In this document: piece after piece, positions 1 through 5,948 of the stretch | How positions within the stretch are numbered: position 1 is the first letter of the stretch | Layout: each line of letters opens with the position of its first letter | Made by a program: the position numbers and the translations under genes | The notes under the pieces: generated by a model | Told to the model about the DNA's origin: nothing | Databases searched by the model: none | The model's input: the letters and a program-made list of their open reading frames with translations, nothing else | Assembly (NCBI GenBank): GCA_021154515.1 | Contig: JAJKIL010000196.1 | Coordinates: 1-6,817 of the forward strand | Length of the DNA: 6,817 nucleotides | Source: Niastella sp. | GTDB lineage: Bacteria; Bacteroidota; Bacteroidia; Chitinophagales; Chitinophagaceae | Direction: 5' to 3'

Positions 1-47
1 AAGGGTGGGGCATCCGTCAGCCGATGGATGCCCCACCCTTTTTATTT
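1..47 (+). terminator. Intrinsic terminator of an upstream gene outside the window
   Basis: Positions 1-15 and 26-40 are perfect reverse complements (15-bp stem, GC-rich core GGGTGGGGCATCC) around a 10-nt loop. On the + strand the stem runs straight into a T-rich tract at 39-47. This is the textbook shape of a Rho-independent terminator for a + strand gene ending left of the window. Only two A residues of any left-hand A-tract are visible, so it cannot be judged whether it also works on the - strand. It should insulate msrA from upstream transcription. Confidence 0.9.
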
Positions 48-51
48 CCCC

Positions 52-59
52 TACTTTTG
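52..59 (+). promoter_or_regulatory. Candidate Bacteroidota -7 promoter element for msrA
   Basis: TACTTTTG matches the Bacteroidota primary-sigma -7 consensus TAnnTTTG exactly and sits just after the upstream terminator, about 60 bp before the msrA start. A matching -33 TTTG is not visible at the expected distance, where the terminator stem lies, so the promoter is only half supported. The predicted transcript would start around 65-68 and carry the hairpin at 84-106. Confidence 0.4.
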
Positions 60-83
60 TAATTCGTTAACATCTGTCACTTC

Positions 84-106
84 ACACCCCGCGTATATAG
101 GGGTGT
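84..106 (+). promoter_or_regulatory. Leader hairpin / palindrome upstream of msrA
   Basis: ACACCCC (84-90) and GGGGTGT (100-106) form a perfect 7-bp inverted repeat around a 9-nt AT-rich centre, ending 13 nt before the msrA ATG at 120. It could fold in the mRNA leader and affect ribosome access, or serve as a dimeric repressor operator. It is not followed by a clean T-tract, so a terminator is unlikely. The repeat itself is directly visible; its function is inference. Confidence 0.4.
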
Positions 107-119
107 TAAAAACAATACA

Positions 120-803
120 ATGATACATCTGTTAAAACAACACGGTATGAAGGTCTTTCTGACAGGGGTGCTGGTAACAATAGTCACCTTGTTTTCCTGC
201 GCACAAAAACAAAACGCAAAAAAGAATATTAGTAAGGATATGACAACAAATACGAATACGGTGAACACGGCCACCGATACCGCCACCTTTGGCACCGGTT
301 GCTTTTGGTGTACGGAGGCTATCTTTCAGCAATTGGATGGGGTAATTAAATCAACTTCAGGGTACAGCGGCGGTCACGTTGCCAACCCTACCTATAAAGA
401 GGTATGTACCGGCAATACCGGCCATGCAGAAGTAATACAGGTGGTGTACGATCCTAAAAAGATCACGTACGATGAGCTGCTGGAGGTTTTCTGGAAAACC
501 CACGACCCTACCACGCTCAACAGACAAGGCGCTGATGTAGGTACGCAATACCGTAGTGTGATATTTTATCACAACAACGAACAAAAAGAAAAAGCCGTTA
601 AATACAAAGCTGAGCTGGATAAAAGCGGCGCTTTCAATGATCCTATTGTAACGGAGATCTCTCCTTACACTCAGTTTTACGCCGCCGAAAATTACCACCA
701 GGATTACTATGAACAGAATGGGAATGAACCTTATTGTAACATTGTTATCAGACCGAAGGTGGAGAAGTTTCAGAAGGTGTTTAAGAGTAAGTTGAAGCAT
801 TAG
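120..803 (+). CDS. msrA: Peptide-methionine (S)-S-oxide reductase MsrA, predicted lipoprotein
   Basis: MsrA reduces the S-epimer of methionine sulfoxide in proteins. The 227-residue product carries the GCFWC signature (60-64) with catalytic C61, GYSGG (81-85), GHAE with E104, D139 and Y144 in GTQYRS, YHQDY (192-196) and C206 in EPYC as the likely recycling cysteine. C61, E104, D139 and Y144 are all shifted by exactly 10 from E. coli C51, E94, D129 and Y134 (recalled family knowledge). The N-terminus is a hydrophobic signal with lipobox LFSC (C27), followed by a Thr/Asn-rich linker (about 36-55), so the enzyme should be membrane-anchored outside the cytoplasm. No acidic residues follow C27 that would resemble a surface-export signal, so a periplasmic position is more likely. 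Start choice is open: ATG 120 is the longest, while ATG 147 would give a more typical signal beginning MKVFLTG. It is monocistronic, between two terminators. No MsrB domain is fused. Confidence 0.96.
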   Translation: MIHLLKQHGMKVFLTGVLVTIVTLFSCAQKQNAKKNISKDMTTNTNTVNTATDTATFGTGCFWCTEAIFQQLDGVIKSTSGYSGGHVANPTYKEVCTGNTGHAEVIQVVYDPKKITYDELLEVFWKTHDPTTLNRQGADVGTQYRSVIFYHNNEQKEKAVKYKAELDKSGAFNDPIVTEISPYTQFYAAENYHQDYYEQNGNEPYCNIVIRPKVEKFQKVFKSKLKH

Positions 804-896
804 TTGATCAGTTGACCAGTTAACCAGTTAACCAGTTAACCAGTATGTTGATAATGGTAATATAGTTAACAAGTTAAAATGTTGACGAGTTAATAC
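803..896 (+). repeat. Period-8 tandem array, left arm of a mirrored element
   Basis: Starting on the last base of the msrA stop codon, units follow one another every 8 nt: GTTGATCA (803), GTTGACCA (811), then GTTAACCA three times (819, 827, 835). The array then decays: GTTGATAA at 847, a 10-nt interruption, and four in-phase variants at 865, 873, 881 and 889 (GTTAACAA, GTTAAAAT, GTTGACGA, GTTAATAC). Units are mostly GTTRAYCA-like and rich in the palindrome GTTAAC. The same motif appears inverted at 940-974, so the two arms can pair. Unit boundaries are read directly; the function is unknown. Confidence 0.85.
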
Positions 897-899
897 ATA

Positions 900-939
900 A
901 AAAAGGCGAGTCTCCTATTAATCGGGGGCTCGGCTTTTT
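900..939. terminator. Bidirectional intrinsic terminator between convergent msrA and the binding-protein gene
   Basis: Bases 900-915 pair with 924-939 across an 8-nt loop. There is one G-G mismatch (906/933), and G-U pairs form at 911/928 and 913/926 in the + strand RNA. The stem has A residues on the left and TTTTT on the right, so either transcript ends in a U-tract. In the - strand RNA the two wobble positions become A-C mismatches, so termination of msrA should be stronger than termination of the opposing gene. It lies at the centre of the mirrored repeat arrays. Confidence 0.85.
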
Positions 940-974
940 AACTGATCAACTGGTCAACTGGTCAACTGGTCAAC
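940..974 (-). repeat. Period-8 tandem array, right arm of a mirrored element
   Basis: On the + strand this reads AACTGATC (940) and then AACTGGTC three times (948, 956, 964), ending in AAC at 972-974. On the - strand it is GTTGACCA three times followed by GTTGATCA, beginning on the last base of the binding-protein gene's TAG stop. It therefore repeats the left arm in opposite orientation and in the same position relative to its own gene. Confidence 0.85.
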
Positions 975-2602
975 TATTTCCCAATATAAGTCCTTCTCAA
1001 CTCAAGTAAATTAAGGCCATCTGGTTTAAAACCATGTACGTAAGGATGAACTAAACGAACCACTTCATCATAAAACAACGGTACTACCGGCGCATCATCC
1101 ATCACCATTTGATCCATTTGCTGGTAAAGTTTATAACGCAGGCTATCGTTTTCGGTTACCATTGCCACATCATACAGGGAATCAAACTTCGGATTGTTAT
1201 AACGGGTATAGTTGGGCGGAGCCGGATTACCACCATAAAATACGCTCAGGTAATTTTCTGCTTCCGGAAAATCGGCGATCCAGCTGCCACGAAAGAACAA
1301 AGCTTCCGATTTGGCCGTTTGTTCCAGCAACAAACTCTTGGGTATTACTTCTATCTGAACTTTTATTCCAACCTCTTCCAACTGCCGCGCAATAAAACCC
1401 GCCATATCACTGTAAATAGGAATGGTCAACAGCTTTATCACGGGCAGGCCTTCCCCATCGGGAAAACCGGCCGATCTCAATAACTCCCGGGCTTTAACCG
1501 GGTTGTATGAATAGCCTTTCACCGCACTGCTGTCAAAGGAAGGTAAACCGGCCGGAATAAACCCGCTTTCTGCCGGTATCCCTTTGGAATTATACAGGTA
1601 CATGATCATCTTGCGCCGGTCGAACCCATAATTAATGGCCTGCCGCACCGCTTTTAACCGCAGGGGCGAGTTGGTCACCAGCGGATTGGCGGTATCCATC
1701 AAAAAACCCAGGTAATCCGTGTTTAAATAAGAATGTTTGGAGAGAATGATCTTACCCTGCCAATCTTTACGCAGTTGTCCTTTTTTGGTAAGGATCTCAT
1801 CCTTGAATGAAGGATCAATATCATTGATAAAATCCAGTTCTCCCTGTTGAAATAACAGGAATTCCGTGGCCTTGCTATCGAAAAACGTGATCTTGACGCC
1901 ATCGAGGTATGGCAGGCGGGCGCCGGTACTGTCATGTTCAAAGTAATTTTCATTCTTCTGCAATATCATGGCCTGCCCTTCTTCCCAGGCCTTGAATTTG
2001 AACGGACCGGTACCACAGGGATGGCTGCGAAAATCAGCCCCGTATTTGGTGACCACTTCCTTTGGCACAACGGAGCAATATTGCATACTTAATAAGCCCA
2101 GAATGGGCGTGAAAGGACTTTTTAAAGTAAGCTGAAAGGTAGAATCGTCCAGCGCCTTAAAACTGTTCTTATCTTCGACACGATCGTTGAAGATCCAGGC
2201 GCCGCTGCTGGCCGTAGCCGGGTCAATAATGCGGCTAAAGCTGTAGGCCACATCAAAAGCCGTCAACAGGCGGCCTTTACCCTTGGGAAAAGCATCGTTA
2301 TCATGAAAGAAAACGCCGGGGCGTAAATGAAACGTATACACTTTGCGGTCAGCCGATACATCCCAGCGATAGGCCAGTGAAGGAACGATCTGCAGGGCAT
2401 CGTTGGTTTCAACCAGGGTATTGTACAACTGATGAACCACCCAGATGATGGCCTGGCTTTTGGCAAAAGCCGGGTCAAGGGTGCCAATACCCGTAGTTTC
2501 ATTGTAATGAAACACGTGTTTATTACCGCTTGTACGGCTACCGCATGAAATAAATAAAATCACACCTGAAAAGACAGTAAAAAATATAACTTTAGCTTTC
2601 AT
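974..2602 (-). CDS. Peptide-type ABC transporter substrate-binding lipoprotein (SBP family 5)
   Basis: The 542-residue protein has a short signal peptide with lipobox FISC (C20), so it should be lipid-anchored outside the inner membrane. It shows the course of DppA/OppA-like family 5 binding proteins: TLDPAFAKSQ (41-50), FHLRPGVFFHD (91-101), the GTGPFKF signature (197-203) followed by NENYF (217-221), VRQAINYGFDR (319-329), and GSWIADFPEAENYL (439-452), a form of the family's W-x-x-D-[YF]-P motif. Length matches the family norm. It would capture oligopeptides or a similar ligand for import; the ligand cannot be read from the sequence. No permease or ATPase gene is adjacent, so it is an orphan in this window. 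It is divergent from the M1 aminopeptidase gene with 15 bp between start codons, so its promoter probably lies inside that gene's signal-peptide region. An oligopeptide substrate is inference. Confidence 0.93.
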   Translation of the reverse strand: MKAKVIFFTVFSGVILFISCGSRTSGNKHVFHYNETTGIGTLDPAFAKSQAIIWVVHQLYNTLVETNDALQIVPSLAYRWDVSADRKVYTFHLRPGVFFHDNDAFPKGKGRLLTAFDVAYSFSRIIDPATASSGAWIFNDRVEDKNSFKALDDSTFQLTLKSPFTPILGLLSMQYCSVVPKEVVTKYGADFRSHPCGTGPFKFKAWEEGQAMILQKNENYFEHDSTGARLPYLDGVKITFFDSKATEFLLFQQGELDFINDIDPSFKDEILTKKGQLRKDWQGKIILSKHSYLNTDYLGFLMDTANPLVTNSPLRLKAVRQAINYGFDRRKMIMYLYNSKGIPAESGFIPAGLPSFDSSAVKGYSYNPVKARELLRSAGFPDGEGLPVIKLLTIPIYSDMAGFIARQLEEVGIKVQIEVIPKSLLLEQTAKSEALFFRGSWIADFPEAENYLSVFYGGNPAPPNYTRYNNPKFDSLYDVAMVTENDSLRYKLYQQMDQMVMDDAPVVPLFYDEVVRLVHPYVHGFKPDGLNLLELRRTYIGK

Positions 2603-2617
2603 ATACTATCATCAACT
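2603..2617. promoter_or_regulatory. 15-bp divergent start region of the binding-protein and M1 peptidase genes
   Basis: The two start codons (CAT at 2600-2602 and ATG at 2618-2620) are separated by 15 bp, too little for two promoters. Any promoter must lie inside the opposing coding region. For the peptidase, TAACTTTA at 2587-2594 matches TAnnTTTG except for its last base, with no convincing -33 partner. For the binding protein, the - strand carries TATAAT at 2671-2666, with TTTG-containing sequence about 16 nt upstream. Both promoter candidates are weak; the geometry is certain if both starts are right. Confidence 0.45.
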
Positions 2618-4297
2618 ATGAAAATAGGTACTTTTTCATTCCTCATTCTTAATTTATCATTTCTAATTATAGCGTCTTCCTGCGACGCAAAACGGCTGAG
2701 TAATAAAAAGCAGTTTACCCGGCAGGATACCCTGCGCGGCACCATTACCCCCGAAAGGGCCTGGTGGAACGTGTTACGGTACGATATCCAGGTTACGCCC
2801 GACTACCTGGGCAAAACCATCCAGGGAAAGAACCTGATCACTATACAGGTTTTAAAGCCCGAAACCAAATTACAGCTCGACCTGCAGGAACCAATGATCA
2901 TAGACAGTATTTTTTTAATTGCACAAACCGGCAATGCCAGCAAAACAAACCTCACATTTCAGAAAGATGGCAATGCCTGGTTTGTGACCATGCCTGCTTT
3001 AACCGCCCATGCCACCCCTGTACTGGAGGTGAATTACCATGGCAAACCCCGGGAAGCTGTTCGCCCACCATGGGATGGCGGCTGGATCTGGACCAAAGAC
3101 AAACAGGGCCGCCCCTGGATGAGCGTGGCCTGTCAGGGACTGGGCGCCAGTGTTTGGTATCCCTGTAAAGATCACCAGAGCGATGAACCCGATAAAGGCG
3201 CCAGCTTAAGCATCACGGTGCCCGATACGCTGGTAGCAGTGGCCAATGGCCGCCTGCAGTCAAAAACGCCTAATAACAACGGTACCACCACCTATACCTG
3301 GGCGGTTAAGAACCCCATCAACAATTACAACATTGTTCCCTACATTGGTAAATATGTAACCTGGCACGAGAACTATGCCGGTGAAAAGGGTAACCTCGAT
3401 TGCGACTACTGGGTGTTGGATTACGACCTTGAAAAAGCGAAAAAGCAATTTACCCAGGCAGATAAAATGCTCAAATGCTTTGAATACTGGTTTGGTCCCT
3501 ACCCTTTTTATGAAGATGGCTATAAACTGGTAGAAGCGCCGCACCTGGGTATGGAACACCAGAGCGCGGTAGCCTATGGCAACAAGTTTGAGAATGGTTA
3601 CCTGGGCCGGGATCTTTCAGGCACCGGCTGGGGTACCAAATGGGATTTCATTATTGTACATGAAAGCGGCCACGAATGGTTTGCCAACAGCATTACCTCC
3701 AACGATATTGCCGACATGTGGGTGCATGAAGGGTTTACCAATTATTCCGAAACCCTGTTCACTACCTGCGAATATGGGGTGGAGGCCGGTAATGAATATG
3801 TCATCGGCACCCGCGCGGGCATCAAGAACGACATTCCCATTATTGGTCAATATGGCGTAAACCAGGAAGGCAGCGGCGATATGTATCCCAAATCAGGCAA
3901 CATGCTGCACACCATCAGGCAGATCATCAACAACGACTCTGCTTTCCGCAACATCTTACGCGGCCTCAATAAAACCTATTACCATAAAACAGTTACCTCA
4001 AAGGAGGTGGAAGCCTACATCAGCCGCCAGGCGAATATTGACTTTTCAAAGGTGTTTGATCAATATCTTCGCACCACCCAGATCCCCGTGCTGGAATATG
4101 CCATCAAGGGCAAGGACCTTAAATTCAGGTTCACCACTTGCGTCAGGGGAGTTGGTATGCCGGTAAAAGTAACATTCGGCAATGATGAAAGATGGATCCG
4201 CGCCAATGAAGAATGGACCATTATTTCAGGCACCAATGCCGGCAACTTTACTGTTGACAAGAATTTTTACATCAACACAAAGAAAGTTAACTGGTAA
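2618..4297 (+). CDS. M1-family zinc aminopeptidase, predicted lipoprotein
   Basis: This is a gluzincin peptidase of the M1 family, expected to remove N-terminal residues from peptides. The zinc site is HEXXH-X18-E: H348 E349 S350 G351 H352 with E371 in WVHEGFTNY. Y423 in YPKSGNML matches the transition-state tyrosine. The exopeptidase motif, usually GAMEN, reads GMEHQ (311-315), keeping the key Glu (E313). A signal peptide ends in lipobox ASSC (C22), so the enzyme should act outside the cytoplasm. Rough layout: N-terminal beta domain 50-245, catalytic domain 250-460, short beta-type C-terminal domain to 559. At 559 residues it lacks the large helical C-terminal domain of PepN-type enzymes. 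It is divergent from a peptide-binding lipoprotein gene, which suggests a shared role in peptide use, and is followed after 29 bp by the flippase gene. Substrate preference is unknown. Confidence 0.94.
   Translation: MKIGTFSFLILNLSFLIIASSCDAKRLSNKKQFTRQDTLRGTITPERAWWNVLRYDIQVTPDYLGKTIQGKNLITIQVLKPETKLQLDLQEPMIIDSIFLIAQTGNASKTNLTFQKDGNAWFVTMPALTAHATPVLEVNYHGKPREAVRPPWDGGWIWTKDKQGRPWMSVACQGLGASVWYPCKDHQSDEPDKGASLSITVPDTLVAVANGRLQSKTPNNNGTTTYTWAVKNPINNYNIVPYIGKYVTWHENYAGEKGNLDCDYWVLDYDLEKAKKQFTQADKMLKCFEYWFGPYPFYEDGYKLVEAPHLGMEHQSAVAYGNKFENGYLGRDLSGTGWGTKWDFIIVHESGHEWFANSITSNDIADMWVHEGFTNYSETLFTTCEYGVEAGNEYVIGTRAGIKNDIPIIGQYGVNQEGSGDMYPKSGNMLHTIRQIINNDSAFRNILRGLNKTYYHKTVTSKEVEAYISRQANIDFSKVFDQYLRTTQIPVLEYAIKGKDLKFRFTTCVRGVGMPVKVTFGNDERWIRANEEWTIISGTNAGNFTVDKNFYINTKKVNW
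2636..2670. repeat. Imperfect 21-nt tandem repeat encoding the M1 signal peptide core
   Basis: TCATTCCTCATTCT (2636-2649) and TCATTTCTAATTAT (2657-2670) match at 11 of 14 positions with a 21-nt period, giving the peptide pattern SFLILNL-SFLII. Read on the - strand it resembles AATTAAGAATGA-type simple sequence like that after the last gene (from 6699). The region is far more AT-rich than the rest of the gene. It may be repeat-derived DNA that now serves as a signal peptide, and it may also host the divergent promoter. Confidence 0.5.
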
Positions 4298-4326
4298 CAC
4301 TAAAACAGAGAACCAAGAACTGAAAA

Positions 4327-5820
4327 ATGAGCATACGGCGGCAAAGTATTATTTCTTCCATATTGGTGTATATAGGAATGGCGTTGGGATTGCTGAATAC
4401 ATACCTGTATGCAAAATGGTTTACCGAAGCAGAATATGGGCTAATAGGGTCTTTTCTGGCCTTTGGCACCCTTATGCTCTCCTTTTCAAACCTTGGGATC
4501 ACCTACTACGTTTTAAAATTCTATCCGTATTACAAGGATAATCTGCCGCCCGAAAAAAACGACATGATCACCCTGGCATTGCTGACCAGCCTCGCAGGGT
4601 TTCTCTTTGTTGTGATCGGTGGGGTTGTATTCAAGGACTTTGTGATAAGGAAATACTCCACGCACTCACCCGAGTTGGTTCATTATTATTACTGGCTTTT
4701 CCCTTTTGGCTTTGGCCTCTCTATATATTCTATTTTAGAAGCATTTGCCTGGCAGTTGCGAAAATCGGTGTTCACCACTTTCGTTAAGGAAATATTGTTG
4801 CGGGCATTTGCTACTATTTTGATCGTGCTGTTATTCCTTCGATTCATTAAAGACTTTGACCTGTTCATTAAAATATATGCCTTCACGTATATTGGCATTG
4901 CAGCATGCCTGGTAGGGTATTTGATCGCTACCCGCCAGTTGCATTTTACTTTTACCATAAGCCGCGTAACAAAAAAATTCTCCAGGAAAATAATCAGTGT
5001 ATGCCTGTTTGTTTGGGGTGGCTTTCTGGTAGTGAATATCTCAAACGTATTTGACACGCTTGTGATTGGCGCCGTAGTAACAAATGGTATGAAGTTCGTG
5101 GGTATTTATACACTGGCGCAAAACATGTCGAGCCTGGTGTTTGCCCCGCAACGGGCAATTAGTGCAGCCGCAATAGCGCCTTTGTCGCAGGCCTGGAAGG
5201 ACAAGGACCTGGATCGCATCAATCGCATTTACCAACGCAGCAGTTTGAACCAACTGATCTTTGGACTGGCCATTTTTCTTTTAATATGGCTCAACTTTAC
5301 CGATGGGGTACTCACCTTTCATTTAAAACAAGGTTATCTCGATGCCCGCATTATTTTCTTATTCATTGGTCTCACCAAAGTGATTGATATGGGTACTGGA
5401 TTAAATGCCCAGATCATTGGCACCAGCAATTACTGGAAAGTAGAGTTGCTCAGTGGGGTGGTCTTACTATTGATTACGCTCCCTTTGAATTATTTATTGA
5501 CCTTACATTTGCAAGAGTTAGGACCCGCTGTTGCCAATCTTTTTGCAATCATCGTATACAATGGCATCCGGTATTTTTTTCTGTTAAAGAAATTCAAATT
5601 ACAGCCATTTACCCGGCAAACAGTATATTCTCTTTTATTAGCCGCAGCCTGTTACCTCATCTGCTTTTTGCTCTTTAATGCCTACCAGGGATTTGGCTGG
5701 CTCGTTCTGCGCAGTGCGGTATTCTGTTTATTATATGCAACAGGGGTGTTGTATCTTAAATTAACCCCCGATGTATTACCTGTTTGGAATACAATTAAAA
5801 CCCGGTTGAAGCTAAAATAA
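4327..5820 (+). CDS. Wzx-like oligosaccharide/polysaccharide flippase (MOP superfamily)
   Basis: The 497-residue integral membrane protein has about 14 predicted membrane segments: roughly 8-28, 37-62, 80-102, 120-141, 152-174, 178-201, 222-250, 256-280, 307-328, 339-362, 372-394, 398-420, 431-450 and 456-476. The opening RRQSIISSILVYIG, the early TEAEYGLIGSFLAFG segment and a charged loop (KDKDLDRINR, 291-300) after the eighth segment fit the Polysacc_synt/MATE-like group. Such proteins flip lipid-linked glycan units across the inner membrane during O-antigen, capsule or exopolysaccharide assembly. The start follows an A-rich stretch 29 bp after the M1 peptidase stop, so both may share a transcript, though no functional link is obvious. 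No glycosyltransferase, Wzy or Wzz gene is visible, so the glycan is unknown. Peptidoglycan precursor flipping (MurJ-like) is less likely given the low resemblance. Confidence 0.9.
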   Translation: MSIRRQSIISSILVYIGMALGLLNTYLYAKWFTEAEYGLIGSFLAFGTLMLSFSNLGITYYVLKFYPYYKDNLPPEKNDMITLALLTSLAGFLFVVIGGVVFKDFVIRKYSTHSPELVHYYYWLFPFGFGLSIYSILEAFAWQLRKSVFTTFVKEILLRAFATILIVLLFLRFIKDFDLFIKIYAFTYIGIAACLVGYLIATRQLHFTFTISRVTKKFSRKIISVCLFVWGGFLVVNISNVFDTLVIGAVVTNGMKFVGIYTLAQNMSSLVFAPQRAISAAAIAPLSQAWKDKDLDRINRIYQRSSLNQLIFGLAIFLLIWLNFTDGVLTFHLKQGYLDARIIFLFIGLTKVIDMGTGLNAQIIGTSNYWKVELLSGVVLLLITLPLNYLLTLHLQELGPAVANLFAIIVYNGIRYFFLLKKFKLQPFTRQTVYSLLLAAACYLICFLLFNAYQGFGWLVLRSAVFCLLYATGVLYLKLTPDVLPVWNTIKTRLKLK

Positions 5821-5875
5821 TTCAGCGCTATCTGCTAAAAACTTTCAGCACTATCTGCTAAAAATGTTCAGCACA
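5821..5875. repeat. 23-bp tandem repeat directly after the flippase stop codon
   Basis: Two near-identical 23-nt units, 5821-5843 and 5844-5866, share the core TTCAGCRCTATCTGCTAAAA. They differ at one internal base and in the last two. A third partial copy starts at 5867 with TTCAGCAC. Each unit contains a small inverted pair (AGCA/TGCT in the second unit). The array begins on the first base after the TAA stop. It lacks a strong GC stem, so it is not a convincing terminator. Confidence 0.8.
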
Positions 5876-5925
5876 TTGTGAATGCTTTAACATTTCCGCC
5901 TTCATTAATTGTCAAACGAACGTTG

Positions 5926-5948
5926 ATAAGTGTCCTTTTAGCACTTAT
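5926..5948. other. Small hairpin in the flippase to HATPase gap
   Basis: ATAAGTG (5926-5932) and CACTTAT (5942-5948) are perfect reverse complements around a 9-nt loop, followed on the + strand by a short T-rich stretch. It is AT-rich and weak, so it could be a poor terminator for the flippase transcript or a protein-binding palindrome. Evidence is limited to the symmetry. Confidence 0.3.

Noticed and set aside
357..800. 147-codon open frame antisense to msrA
   Set aside because: It lies wholly inside the msrA coding region on the opposite strand, and its translation shows no recognisable motif. msrA has strong family signatures, so this is a shadow frame.
803..974. CRISPR array reading of the 8-nt repeats
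   Set aside because: The units are contiguous 8-mers without unique spacers, there are no cas genes, and the two arms are inverted around a terminator.
803..974. Insertion sequence remnant with terminal inverted repeats
   Set aside because: The arms enclose only a terminator, there is no transposase or target-site duplication, and the arms are made of tandem 8-mers rather than a single terminal repeat.
1109..1483. 124-codon + strand open frame inside the binding-protein gene
   Set aside because: It is antisense to a well-supported gene with continuous family motifs, and its translation looks random.
2672..2688. GCGTC/GACGC inverted repeat near the start of the M1 gene as an operator
   Set aside because: The arms are 5 bp and encode the lipobox region (ASSCDA). 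Symmetry this short is expected by chance and is explained by coding.
5821..5880. Intrinsic terminator after the flippase gene
   Set aside because: The repeats contain only 4-bp AT-rich stems and no GC-rich hairpin followed by a T-run, so termination here cannot be supported.
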